The position numbers and the translations under genes were made by a program. Below are positions 46,078 through 58,692 of a stretch of 64,000 nt of DNA, piece after piece; the first letter of the stretch is position 1, and each line of letters starts with the position of its first letter. This DNA is from Viola odorata. Its lineage: Eukaryota > Streptophyta > Magnoliopsida > Malpighiales > Violaceae. The notes below the pieces were generated by a model. That model had not been told where the DNA came from. It saw only the letters and a program-made list of their open reading frames with translations, and searched no databases. The DNA is taken from assembly GCA_963691705.1 (NCBI GenBank), contig OY829542.1, positions 46,001,105 through 46,065,104 of the forward strand, read 5' to 3'.

Positions 46078-46454
46078 TCCTGCCTGTCTTCTCCTTTTTT
46101 TGCCTTCTGAGCAGTTGTTTGTTGTATCAGAATTCCATTTGCACATCAATCTTCTGTTTATTCTGCAACTTTCTGATCCATTCAACATCAAATGTGTCCT
46201 TATTATGAGTTTTTGCTACATGGCCTCTGTTCTACATCTAAACTATTTTATATACAAGATGTAAAAGACTCTTGAAGCATTCTTCTGTGTATGACTCACA
46301 AATTCCTTCCAGAACCACGCAGTGGAGGAAGAACTGGATCAGTAGTGTTTTTGTATAAGAACTGTTTGTGTCAAAATCTGGAGCCAGTATAAACATAAAC
46401 CATTCTTCTACTCATGCAATTCGTAGCAGCACTGATTGCTTTTCGAGTTTAGAG

Positions 46455-49400
46455 TTACACAGATGCGTTGTTTCGCAAAGGTTGGGCTTCAGATGGAACT
46501 TCATCCTTTTGGTGATTGTCAAGTGGCATGTACTGTGACATAATAGCCATGATCTCTGAGTCCATGTAAGACTGCAAATGAAGAGCAACATTTGTTTTAT
46601 TAGCTAATCATATCTAGCAAAGGTACAATGTACAAAAGATGCTGTATTGAAATGCACACGTACCCGGAGTCTGTATTTGTAGAATATATAACCAGCAACA
46701 CCAACCCCAGCCAAGACAGCTACAATCCCAAAAGTGATGTACCAGCCAACTCCAGATCCCTTCCTTTCTGTAGAATGAATGAACCAAGATTTATTGGTAA
46801 ACATTGCTCGAAGTGTTTTGAACACAAACATATGAAAATGACTTGTTGGGCAGCTGTAACTACTATTTCAGCAAAAGAATTTTCAATAAATAGAACCATT
46901 CTCTTTCTGCATATTTTTTTCCAGGTCATTTCCTCATTAGGAGGTTAAATCGTTAAACCATATAGGGGGCGTAAGAGAAAACTGCACATGCCTACGTCTT
47001 AGCGTTGGATTAATATAAATTGATGTTAAAATATAAACATAAATAATATCAAGACAGACTTTGATATGTGTCTTATCTCCTAGGAGGGTGCAGCAGCCAA
47101 TTTTCCAGTAGAGAACATTTGCAGTCTACGAGTTAAGTTCGCTTTCTTACCAATGCAAGCATCTTGTTCCTTTATGTAAATGAGATCCCCCTTGCATTTG
47201 CACTCATAGCTACCCCAAGTGTTTTTACAGGAGCAACCATCACACTGACAAGCAGTGAACGCCTTACACTCATTGACGTCTGTTACGCAATAGGAAAAAA
47301 ATAGAGAAAAGGGGGTGTTAGAGATGATATGAAGGAAAAAGAAATGAGAAATAGAAAAAAATGTGCAATTCAATTGTTGCAAACATTCACAAAAGCATAA
47401 GGCAAGCACCTTCACAACTATAACCATCCCCGTGAAAACCTTGTGGGCACTGACAACCTGATAGCTCATACTCCTATATGGTATTGGGGGAAATTTGTTA
47501 AGAAAAACAACATTAATAGATCCATGGTATTTATTATAATGAGCATGTGTGCAGGTGTGTGCGCATTACAAAAATATATAGATGAATATTGTCACTGAAC
47601 TGAGCAAGCAGAAGATCTTAATCCATCTCTCGTCTCTGACCAGCATCCTCCATTGTCTATCGCGCATCTTCCAGGTCCAACCGCTGTTTTCAAGGAACAG
47701 AAGTGAGTCCTCGTGCATGGATATACTACTCCTGTTATGTATGGTAATGGTTGCACTCACAATAACAGAAGAAACAGAACACCTTCTCTGTGATTGTTGG
47801 ACAGATGACTTCCTATCCTATTAGTATATTGCCACGTAAATTCAAAACATTTACATTGATATCACAATCTTTATGCTATGAGTGTTTTGGAAGGCAGGGT
47901 AAGCTGCATAATTCTGGAGGCTTCGTGTAGAAACAGAAGCAGATTTATTGAAGGGCATTGAAAGAAAGAAAAAAAACAAGAATCCGTCTCTGCTGAAGCA
48001 GATCCTTCCCCTTCACTTTCAGCCAAGGAACCAAGGTACGTAGAGGCCTACCCGACATTCTAATAAATTCTTACACAGATTCCATGTTCTATTCCTAGCA
48101 GAAAATTGTTAAGAAAAAGAATCATGCTTCACAAGAAAGAAAATATGTACCTGTACAAGATATATAACCGTCTCCTGCATAATGAACCCCCTTCACAACT
48201 GGGCACTCACAAACTCTTCCCCTAAATGTGTCCTGAACAAATTATAGATTCCACTGTCAACTGTAGGAGAACTCAAAAAACTGAAGGCAAAAAAAAAAAA
48301 GTTATCTAGAATGATGACAATAAAAAACCTCATATTGGAAAATATCTCAAGTTATACCTTGCAAGCGGTTATGTTAGATTTCTTGTCCTCCCAACAGCCA
48401 CCATTCCTTTCAAGGCACTCGTTAGTCTCAACATCTACCAATTCCATACAAGGACAACATCAAATTGATTGAAAAATAAAACAATTTCAAAAATGAAGTG
48501 AAGAAAGAGTAATCAGCAAGTTTCCAAAATATAAAGTGGCAGTTTGATTGTAGATAAGCGTGCCAACCTGAACCTAAACAAAGAGGAGGATCCTTGGTTT
48601 CCTTAAATCCAGCACATACGGCCTTCAGGACACCACTCCTCTCCAATTTCCCTAAACAGACAATCATTCAGAAAAGAGTTAGCCTGTATTACAGGATGTC
48701 AGGGAATTCCCTAACAGATAACAACGGTCATAATAAGAGACATTCAGTTCTTATAACAAATGGATTAGTAATTGGTGACTGCTTTAACAAACCTCGATAC
48801 TGAACATTATTAACAACCAGAGTTGGTAAGATGGTCACGTCACCACGTGGTCCTCGCCCCACCTAATTCCAGAGGAAAAAAGTTTAGTCCGTGTGGTACA
48901 GCCCAACCATGTTAAATAATTCTACATAAGATCATTTGCATCACTTCGCTCTCGATGAATGAAATGTGGGTATTATGTGCTTGTGTGGCAATTTCTTTCA
49001 GTTCAGGAAAAAAAATGAAGTCTTCATATAGGGGTGGAATTGCAAACAAAGAAGTACTACCTGCAGTTCTTGCTCAGCTTTCAGCACATCATTCTCCACA
49101 TCAGCTTCAGGGTCACCCATGCACTTTTTTATCTTCTCGATAGGAAGATCTGTTTATAGATTAGAAATATCAGCAATACAATCCAAACAGGACTAAAATA
49201 ACAATAATGCTACAAATTGGAACTTACCAAGAGATTTCATGACATCCTCAGCGCATTCCTTGCTATATGTCTTCTTCTTCATGGAACACCTGATATGGAA
49301 GTCAGTAACATAGTCCCACCACACCCAAGATCGACCACTCTCATTGGCAACTCTATGGACACAAAGTTGTCTCAAATTCTCAATCACCACATCTTTCCCT

Positions 49401-51097
49401 TCATATCCCACTCCAAAGTCCTGTTCTGGATCAGGTGCACAGTATCTCCCATGGTTTATGCACTGAGATTTGCATTGACTGCTAAGAATAAAAGGCGGAG
49501 GACAAAACCAAGTAATGTAGTGCGGAGTGAACAAAGTGTAACCCCCTCTTTCAAGAATCTGAGCATGGCCCTTGAAGTTCTTTACAAAATCCATCTGTTC
49601 ATCACATCGAGTACCACATTCATCATTACTATTTGTCCAAAATTCATACTCAACTCTCTGGTCTGGATGGGGCATTGACTCTCTCCAATCCATTTTTATC
49701 AGAACCTCTTCTCCTCTCTTCAAGGCTTGCTTCAAGCCCTCACCAAAAGATCTGTCTACCAAAGCTGATGGGATTGTAATTTTCTCTATGTATTCATCTG
49801 CGGCATTGCTTTCCTCGGGTGAATCCATAGTTATTAGTGGCTCATCTAAGCTATCAGCAACTAACACCGCGGCAGCTCCAGCTTGTTGACCATTCCATGC
49901 CTTCATTGCAAAGAAGCATTCTGCAATCCCAAATTTAAAATAAAACAAAACAAAAATAGGGTCAATATCTTGTTGAATTAGTAATGACTTTTCCTATAAA
50001 GCTCAATGATACAGAGTTGAGAGTACAATATGATTTTCAGTGTCTGCTTCAGAAAGAAAATCTTGGATCACATAACAACAATTTGAAAGCTTCTGACAAA
50101 TATTTACCAAATTTTATACAAATAATGAGAAATTGAGGAATTTATCTTTTTTGTTACCATTTTTGTCAGTCTCGATTCACCAAGCTTATGTAACATAAAC
50201 ACTTCCTATCTAAAGTTCAACCAAGCCAGTGCAAAATTGGAAAATATAAAAGCATATAGGAATCTGACAATGAAGGAACATCAAGATGCACATCAAATTA
50301 TTCAGAACATCCAGAAAATCACAACAGACAAACAAATGGAAAAAAAATACACTTCCCAATTGAACGGTAGAAATGATCGCATATGCAAGTGAAGAAACAC
50401 AAACAGAACCGAACAAATACTCATCAACAATAACAACATATTTCCCGATCCTTAATGTTGAATTTATCAGTCATAACACAAAATTAAGGAAATAAGAAAG
50501 TCAAAGACAAATATGTATCACAAGACAAGGGGATCGTTTAGGCATTAGTACATAAAAGATTAATCAATAACTGCACAAAGCAAGCAAGACCATTAGAAGC
50601 AAGCAGTCTGCAGATGAAATAAAGGCGGGGACGATCGACTAAGGGTCAAGTAAAAGTCAACACTTTCCCACACCGCAAGAACATCTAACAAGTCAAGTCA
50701 ACAAGAATCAAAATTCCTCATAAATATTAACGAACTGGAAGCGAATTTAGTACTAACAATCCATCAAAAGACTAAAGTTCAAGAACAGAATGGCGAACAA
50801 TATACCTCCACGATCGAGAAGCAGAATAATTGGGCGTCGAGCTTTAGACCTGAAAGTACTCTCAAAAGCTTCACACCCAATAGCACCTTTCTCTGGATAC
50901 ACCACAGACCCCACCAAATACCCTCCATAATTTGGCACCCCGAAGTTTCCTATGGCACTGTCATGCTTACCCACCAAACTCAAAGGAGACAACACTTTTA
51001 TGCTGCTCTTCTCCACCACAAAACGACCAAAAACACAGCTCACAAGAGCTGTTAGCAGCAGAGACAAGGACACAACCAGTTGTTTGAGGAAACCCAT
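46455..51097 (-). CDS. Vacuolar sorting receptor (VSR/BP-80 family), twelve exons
   Basis: A type I membrane receptor that carries soluble cargo to the vacuole. Exons: 51097-50806, 49920-49228, 49149-49061, 48862-48793, 48651-48568, 48434-48358, 48232-48151, 47683-47601, 47473-47410, 47279-47151, 46767-46664, 46571-46455; the frame is kept, 627 residues. Signal peptide 1-24; PA domain with [20 protein letters not shown]; the central luminal region with [15 protein letters not shown]; three Cys-rich EGF-like repeats, the last a calcium-binding [13 protein letters not shown] with [10 protein letters not shown]; one transmembrane helix ([20 protein letters not shown]); a short tail with the YMPL sorting signal that binds clathrin adaptors. 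Closest by memory to VSR5/6/7; At4g20110 (VSR7) would fit the neighbours. Confidence 0.93.
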
Positions 51098-52065
51098 GCA
51101 GAGAGAGAGAAAAAAGGTTTGTATATGATCAAATAAGGAGCTTTTGAGTAATGGGTCGAACGAAAAATTCCTGCTTTCTGCTTGTTTTATGAGAAAGAAG
51201 GAGACTTTGGAAGAATGGGAGAAGTGGAGGAGAGTATAGAAATGTAGGTGAGCATAGACTTTTCAGATATGGAGAAAAAGAGAGACATAAAAGAAGAGAA
51301 GGAGGAGTGGTGGTTTGTTTAATAAGGGAAATGGTGCGTTTACTTGAAGTTTGGGTCGTTGTATATGGAAATAGCTGTGACGTAAAGGGAACGACATGAG
51401 AGAGGAAGGAGGAGGAAGGTGGTGGTGGACGGAGTCAGCGGAACCACCAGCAAACAATGACTTCTTGGACATGACATGGGATGGGAGGAGACCGGATGCT
51501 AGAAAAAAAAGAGTACTATTTAAATTTGAAAAAACTAATTTTTTTGAATGCGACAAAAAAAAAACCATTTTTATGAGAAAAAACGTTCCTATTTATAAAT
51601 ATGAAAGCTAACACCCAAAAAAATGTATGTTTGTGGTGATCTCATGTTATCTATCGTTTAGTTAATTTCATTTAATATCATTTAATATCACATAAATTTT
51701 CATATTGTCCTTTTAATAATTATTAATGTTATAATTATTACTAATTAATTATTAATAATTATTAATATGCAATTAACTAGTGTTATAATTATTGATTGAA
51801 TATAAATATATTTTAAATTTTAAATGACTAAATTTTAAAATATATATATATATATATATTAAGTTAGAATATAAAAAGTCAATTAAAAAGTTACAATACA
51901 AACAAATATCAAATCAAGTAAATAAAAAAAAGGAAAAAAAGAACATACGATAAAATAAAAAATTAATTGAAAATACAAATGAAAAATATATATAACTACT
52001 ATAAAGTCATGCTACAAGAAAAAAATATTTTAAAAAATAAATAAAGTATCGTACATATATTTAGT
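51098..52065. other. VSR upstream region and AT-rich DNA
   Basis: Promoter and leader of the VSR gene, then increasingly AT-rich DNA with a (TA)n run at about 51840-51860. No gene supported. Confidence 0.5.
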
Positions 52066-52885
52066 GATATTTAAAGAGTTAGATGATTTTTTTTTATATA
52101 ATTTAAGTAACTAAAAATATGGGGAAAAATATACATTACTGTAAAGTAAGAACATTTTTATTTTAAAAAAAATGAGAAATCATACAAATGGTTAAAGATA
52201 TTTAAAAGGTTAGATAACTACTTTTTTATAATTGAGGTAATGAAATATTTTTTAATATAGTATAACTATGTGAATAAATAAAAGAGAAAGTGAAAAATGA
52301 AAAAAAAAATGAGAAAAATGATAGAAAAATTGATAATAAACGAACGACAAATATTAGAGAATCAAGTGACGAAAAGTAGTTCATCCTATATTGTAAAGAA
52401 ATTAATTATTTTAAACAACAAAATATATATTACCACTAAATTTATGTTGCAAATATAAGAACCAAAATACTTATATAAATAAATAATAATATTTAAGGAG
52501 TTAGAATAATTTGTACGAGAAAAATATATAGTAATGGCAAATTCATGTTGCAAGAATAATTTGTACATTTTTTTAAGAAATAAAGAGTTAGATAAATGGT
52601 TATTAATATCTAAAGGGTTAAATATTTAATTATTCTAATTGAGGTTGTGGAATTTTTTTAAATATAATTTAGCTAAAAGAGTAAGAGATAGAAAACTAAA
52701 GAAAATTATAAAAGGTTAGATAACTCACACAAATCTGATAAAAAAATAATTGATTTTATTTAATTATAAAAAAATATAAATTTAATAATTATGATTAAAA
52801 AAATAAAATTTAACTTGATTCGTAAATTCCCTCAACTCATTTATAAATCAAAATACATTTTAAACAAAGGGGAATACCTTGTTAC
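52066..52885. repeat. AT-rich repeat block related to 18702-18980
   Basis: Degenerate internal repeats of the form GATAT(T)TAAA(A/G)GGTTAGAT... start near 52066, 52196 and 52604. The last 210 bp (52672-52885) align by eye with 18702-18920 and end near AATACCTTGTTA, comparable to AATACCTTATAG at the other copy. I infer a non-autonomous Helitron-like or similar dispersed repeat; ends are not certain. Confidence 0.4.
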
Positions 52886-53451
52886 TATTAATTATTGGAA
52901 TGCACTAAGTATTCTCTTATTTTGGTAGAATTAATTAAAGATAGATTTCAATCTGCATAGACTAATGGATGAAATTAACGAAAATTCTATATATGGTGCA
53001 ATTTTTTATCTTTTAAATAAAAGAACAATGCTAATTAACGGATACCTATCACATCATGCGAGTAGAGCAAGACCGATAGTCGAAACCACAGGTAGTTAAG
53101 AACGCTGTTAATCGATAGGTAGAAACTAACCCAAATTGTCAACCCTCATTTTAATTTATTTAATCATTCACTCCAAATTATCTAATTACATGTTAAGAAC
53201 AATATTCTTTCCGCGAATGATCATAATTACCCTCGTACAGCATATTGCTCCAACCTGATAAGAAACAAAAACAGGATGCATCACGCACTGCACCAACCTG
53301 AATACACAAGTTTTCTAGAAATTGTACCATTGTAGCATTACACAGAAGCTTAGAACACAAAATTCCTACCCTGTCTGGACAATCCCAACAATAGGGTCCG
53401 AAATAGGGTTAAAACCTAGAATGCACCAATAACTTTCATCAGTTAAGAGAA
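52886..53451. other. Intergenic DNA before the LLP-homolog gene 3' end
   Basis: No coding region or structured repeat seen; the last part is probably 3' UTR of the next gene. Confidence 0.45.
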
Positions 53452-54754
53452 CTAAATATGCTTCTTCTTGAAGGTACCCTTGCCTTTGCCTTTGCGCTTG
53501 TTTCTTCCAAGCTGGAATTTCTTCTTTAGTTTCTTGCCAACTGGTTTCAATAAACTATTGATTTTACTGTCATCATCCATTTCCACATCTGTTTAAAGGT
53601 CCGACAAGATCCAGAAAAAGAAAGGTCAGCTACTCAGAATTAGTTGCAGAAACAAGAAAACGGTTGCTGGCTTCAAATAATAGATCCAAATATCTTTTAA
53701 TGGCAAAGAGACACTAGGATGATAAGCTATAAACCATACAGGTGCCATTAAGTGAGAGCACATAAAATTTAAAGCTAAAGACATCTGGCCCTAAGCATCC
53801 AGCATATATAACTCAAATGTTTATCTTACCCGAGACATCAGCAAATACAACCCAATAGATTTACCACTACTCGATAAACTGCCATAGCACACACTGATGG
53901 TAGAATGCCATAGCATACAGAACAACTGAATACAACTCAATTTACATATACAAGTCAAACTGCAAGAGCTCACAGTAACTACATTGCTTAAAATTTAAGG
54001 CAACTTGTTTGTTTCATGAAATGCTGCAAATCAAATATACACAACAACACAACGAGCAGAGTTGCATAAAGGTAACTAAGTAACAAAACACATTCAAGTT
54101 CACATGTGAATCAGCAAATTCATTCTCCATCTTAGCACCTCAATCGAAACTAACGAACACAATGCTTATCTTGGCTCCTCAATCTACTGTCTTGCACTTT
54201 CTTACAATTTGATTTTCTAATCCATTTATTAGGATGGCCTAACTGTCTACCAAATGCTTAGACCACAAAAACAAAGGATCAACAAACGACCCGACAAAAG
54301 CTCACTGAATCTAAAATTCCTTTGGACTGATCGTAATTTCTACCTTTTCAGTTCAGAAAGGGGATATTATTGTTGATCCCAGATTAACTCATGCATCGAA
54401 CCTGAAGAGCAATAAAAACAAACATACACTACAGAATTCATTCAATCAACTAACCCTGGCTGAAGAAAAAGATCATATGAAATGCCAATCTAACAACTGG
54501 GTATTGATCAAACATATGATTAATCATAAAATTAAAGGCATACTCTGAGTAATTGATGTAGTGGTAGTCACATCCATAGCAGGTGAAGAAGAAGCAGCGA
54601 ACGGAGATTGTTTGACGGGCAGCTTGGGGGCAGCTAAGGCAGCCTCTAAAGCTGAAAGCTTGGCTGCATCTTTCTTTTCGTAATAGGGTTCTACTAGATC
54701 CCTCCTAATGGCCCTCAACCTCTTCTCTCTCTTCGATCGAATAGACTTGGCCAT
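53452..54754 (-). CDS. LLP homolog (DUF2423-type) small basic protein, two exons
   Basis: Exons 54754-54544 and 53588-53452 join in phase to 115 residues. The N-terminus MAKSIRSKREKRLRAIRRD is the family signature, followed by EPYYEKKDAAKLSALEAALA. The C-terminus is very basic (KKLKKKFQLGRNKRKGKGKG), suggesting a nucleolar or nuclear location. The family (learning-associated protein homologs in animals) is thought to bind nucleic acid in the nucleolus, probably in ribosome assembly; the plant role is not established. In Arabidopsis the matching gene is At4g20150 by memory, close to VSR7 and PTAC14. Confidence 0.8.
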
Positions 54755-55606
54755 CTTTCTTCTGCTGTTCTTTCTCTCTCTTTCAAAGGCCTCTGCTTTG
54801 CTGCTGTTTGTTGCGGTTTTCTGTAATCTGATTCTGGGTGGTTTATCTAGGGTTTTGTCGTGGATTTCTGAACGGTGGGGTTTGTTTGGTTGCTTGGATA
54901 TCTATCTTCTTAGCCTGGATGTAGCATACCCGAGGTCTAGACGAAACTTATCATGCTTCACTTTCGGTCCCCATACTTTCACGTATTTCTAAAAACAGTC
55001 CTTTACGTTTATTTTTAGAAGATTTTTATTTTTACTTTAATTTTACATCCCGTAAGAGTAGACCTCTTTTTATCTAATTTCACATTCTTTTTATTCATCT
55101 AATTCTTTCATGTCTAATTATATAGCTTATGCTTATGGCATAAGTAAATATGTAAATCTTAGATTTATATAAAAAAAGTAGATCTTAATAAAAAATAGAA
55201 CCAAACTAGCATGTATTCTAAAATTTGACAATTTTTTTTAATTTATATTTTTTTAAGGCCTAGATAAAATGGATATCAATAACTGAGATGTTTTTATACC
55301 GATATCGCCGGTTTTTTTGTTGTATTTTCTCCTAAGATTGTGGTCTTTAGATTCTTTTTGAAATTTTCATGTGAAAACAGACCAATCCATAAAAGAATTC
55401 ATGTTATTTATTTACTTTCCATCACACCAAAAGACTAAGAGAGGCCCTGCTCAACCAAAAACTTAGAATACAACTTCCTGATTAACTTGATCAAGTCATG
55501 AACAGTCTGGAGCTATAATTTGTATCAATGCGGTTCAATCTCCAAATTAGACGCGAAAACAGGCATCAAACTTCCATAATGCGAACTGAATCAATCAGCA
55601 TCAACT
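54755..55606. other. Intergenic: promoter of LLP-homolog gene and FKBP13 3' flank
   Basis: A 94-codon plus-strand ORF overlaps the first exon and promoter of the LLP-homolog gene in antisense and is not supported as a gene. Otherwise AT-rich with no feature. Confidence 0.45.
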
Positions 55607-57453
55607 TCATGTCTTTCCAACGAACTCCACATCAAACAAGAGAAATGAATATGGAGGAATGATGCAAGAACCTGCATTAAGATGATCAATACCGTCAATG
55701 GTTCTCTTTCCTTTGTAGTATAGTGATGAGCAAATATATCCGTAAATCATTCCCTTGTCTTTTTATCACTCAGACAAGATGCTCACCTCCTTTGCAGCCA
55801 GCCCCTCTCGCACCATAGGCTAGTTCGGGAGGAAGCTTTAATTTGCGCTTTCCACCTGAATTAAGTCAGTGTAAGTAAACTAGCATGGTTGATGTTCCCA
55901 TCACAATGCCAGGGGGAAATAGTGTGCTCAAATGTTCACATACCAGCTAGCATCGGAGGAACTCCTTCACCGCCTACAATACCTTCGTCCCAGCCTTTGA
56001 TGACCTATGAGATTCATAAAAATGAAGTCTGAGTTTGACAGAAACTTACTCTAAAGCATATTTTGCTGCATATCAATTGTTCAGCAGAATCTCAACAGGA
56101 TACAGGCTAAGCACTGGATAACCGACAATTCTAGTGTTAAAACATCAATCCAGTGCCAGAGATGTCACGTAATTGCGAAAAACAACAACTATCATGTCAC
56201 GTGCACATTCAGTGAAAGCAACGTGAACAGTGACAGAAACACAAGAGCAGAGGAGAAGAGATCACAGGTGGAGCTTCGAGATACAACAATGGTGGAAATA
56301 TTATATGATGAAGATGGAGGCGCAGCGAGAGATGAATGCAAGGTAGTTAGGGGAAGGAAATGAACTTGTAAAGGAACCCCGGTTCATTGAACCTGGTCAA
56401 TTACTCATTGAGTAAATTCTGGAAAATGTTTCAATTGCAAGTTGTCCTCCTTTTTCCTCTACTTGAGCTATTTATGCACTTTAGCTAACAATTCCTAACA
56501 AACTGAGAGTTACTAATACTCCAAAACGGTTACCAATACTCTAATAACTAACTAACAGCTATCACCCACATAACAACCAGCTAACAACCAGCTAACTTCT
56601 ACAACAACTGCTTCCTTCTTCTTCCTTGGGGCTTCCTCTGATTATGGCTGTGACATATCAAAACTGATGAACTTGCAACAAATCAATGGCATCAAACTAA
56701 CAAGGCATTGCGAATCAGAACACTTAATTCCCTACTATTTATCTGCTAATCGACCCCGGTTAACAACCTTAGAATAAGTGAAATTTCTGAGAAGACCCAA
56801 TATTGAACCACCCAATTTAAGAAATTTCATCTAACAAGATAAATGCTTTATTCTTCTAACATACCAGAAACTAAGATAACTCCATGAAACCAGACATATC
56901 CACATACCTCACCAACACCCACACGAAAAGTGAGAGGCTTTCCTCGATCATAGCTGCTATCAAAAACCTTGCCATTCTCCAATTTCCCAACGTAATGCGC
57001 CTGAAAAGTTATTTCCCCAACAAACCAAATAAAAATTGGAACTACCAAATTAGTAATTTTGAAAGACAATAAGAAAGTTTCTGACTTTACCTTAATCAAC
57101 TGCCCCTGGACAGCCGCAGGACCTTTCCCCACAACTTTGTCACAAAAGGCAAGGCCAGAAGGAGCTACAGTTAGTTCACATGAAGTTTCTTCAGCTGCTA
57201 GGCTGAGCTGTGGTTGCAAGAGAGTATCAAGAAAAAGCCCTGCACAGAAGCCAAGGCCAATTGCTTCTCTTCTCTTGACCAAGGTATGGTTTTGCTTGAG
57301 CTCAAGTTGTTGAGAAGAAAAGCTTTCCTGGTTATGGCTCAAGAGCTTGGCATTTGATGGTTCTGTGGCAGTGGCACCCACATTCATAACCAGTGGTGGT
57401 GGGATAAGTTTTCTTGGGTGGCAGTTCCCAACTGAAAATGCCAATGAGTTCAT
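55607..57453 (-). CDS. FKBP13: Thylakoid lumen immunophilin FKBP13, five exons
   Basis: An FK506-binding peptidyl-prolyl isomerase of the thylakoid lumen, known to interact with the Rieske protein. Exons: 57453-57091, 57000-56908, 56004-55944, 55855-55787, 55671-55607; 216 residues. A two-part transit peptide is visible: a Ser/Pro-rich stroma-targeting part, then the twin-arginine motif VKRREAIGLGFCAGL and a lumen cleavage region LSLAAEE. The mature domain has SGLAFCDKVVG, AHYVGKLENGKVFDSSYDRG, VIKGWDEGI, ELAYGARGAGCKGG and the ending LLFDVEFVGKT. Cysteines SCE, FCD, GCKGG and SCI match the four redox-regulated cysteines. The third intron-sized gap (56907-56005) holds a solo LTR. Confidence 0.92.
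56195..56655. mobile_element. Solo LTR in FKBP13 intron, 5-bp target-site duplication
   Basis: The 461-bp segment begins TGTCACGTGC and ends GGCTGTGACA. Direct repeats TATCA flank it at 56190-56194 and 56656-56660. The ends and the TTCATTGAACC...CTCATTGAG motif inside (about 56383-56412) link it to the LTR family in the element at 58693-62518. It lies wholly inside the intron between exons 2 and 3, so it need not disturb the coding sequence. Confidence 0.85.
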
Positions 57454-57923
57454 CTCTGCCAGCCAGAATTGTGAAAGAGAGAGAAACAGGATTAGGTTCC
57501 TTAAAATGAAATGAAAGGACTGGTGGGAAATCAGATTTCAAGTGGGCCTCTGAATTTCAATCAGGCCCATTAAACTGATGAGAGAATCATGGGCTGGGTC
57601 TTATTGAAATCCATGAATCTATGTGAGTGAATCCATTAACAAATGCTCACACTCACACCAGACAAAGATGACTTCACATTATCCTCCCTGCCTGAAGGAA
57701 CAACAAAAGGGAAATTTCAAAGAAATGTTTAAAAATGAGTTCGTCTCTATTGATTTCAGCATCCATATACAAAGAGATAAAGTTAGTCAAGCTGGAATAA
57801 CCTGTTAGATCCAACGTAAAATCCAGCCAACACAATAAATACTTGTTGATGTGTTTGACACTCCCATCGATTAAGCAAGAGATTACTATTCCGATCATAG
57901 AGTAACTAACTGTTGAAAATACT
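57454..57923. other. Intergenic: FKBP13 promoter, PPR pseudogene 3' flank
   Basis: No coding feature seen. Confidence 0.5.
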
Positions 57924-58692
57924 TCACTTCTTTGTGGCCGATCCTTTTCTAATGATACTAGAACCCCTGCATTTTCTCACATTCTGGTTAACCATTAATT
58001 TCCGCACCCTTTCGGCATCATCCCATTTCTCATCTAAAGCATACAAATCAGCCATAAGAGTAAAAACCCCTCCATCATTCTCAGGCTTTATTACCCTCAG
58101 CACTTGATCGACCACTTTTTCAGCCATGTCCAATCGCGTATGCTCCTTGCAGGCTGATAAAAACGAACCCCAGATACAAACATTGGGTTGAAATTTCATC
58201 ATCCTAATAACATCATAAGCTTCTTCCACCAGCCCCGCCTTTCCGAATAAATCAACCATGCATCTACAGTACTGAATCCTAACCTCCAAACCATATTGTT
58301 CTATCAAATTGAAATACTCACGCCCTTCTTTCACCAAGCTGGAATGAGCGCACGCATGGAGAATCCCAGTGAAAGTCATCTCTTTAGGCCTAACACCATC
58401 TGATTCTTGCATCCTCTTGAACAATGCCAGTGCTTCTTGACTACATCCATGCAAATCAAAGAAGTCCAAGTAATGACATTGTTTTCTCTCATCAGATCAA
58501 AAACCTGAAGAGCATTCACCAAAGAACCACATTTGGCATACATGTCAACAAGAGCTGTCCCAATTACCACCTTCAATTCCCAAGCATTCTTCGCCATAAA
58601 CCCATGAACCGATTTCCCCAACAATAATTCAAGAGAATCCAACCGTGTACATCCCGATAAGACCGAAACCACCTTAACTTCATCAGGTTTAG
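57924..58692 (-). pseudogene. 3' part of a PLS-class PPR gene, broken by retrotransposon insertion and frameshift
   Basis: The minus strand encodes PLS repeats and an E-like tail: KSVHGFMAKNAWELKVVIG, GTALVDMYAKCGSLVNALQ, GILHACAHSSLVKEGREYF, PNVCIWGSFLSACKEH, and an ending VRKCRGSSIIRKG. The frame shifts near 58455-58462 between TWTSL and LHGCSQEAL. At 58692 the gene is interrupted by an LTR; the preceding codons continue at 62519. No DYW domain. A specific ortholog is not recognised. Organellar RNA editing or processing would be the family role. Confidence 0.8.

Noticed and set aside
54708..54992. 94-codon plus ORF with a hydrophobic start
   Set aside because: It overlaps exon 1 and the promoter of the LLP-homolog gene in antisense.
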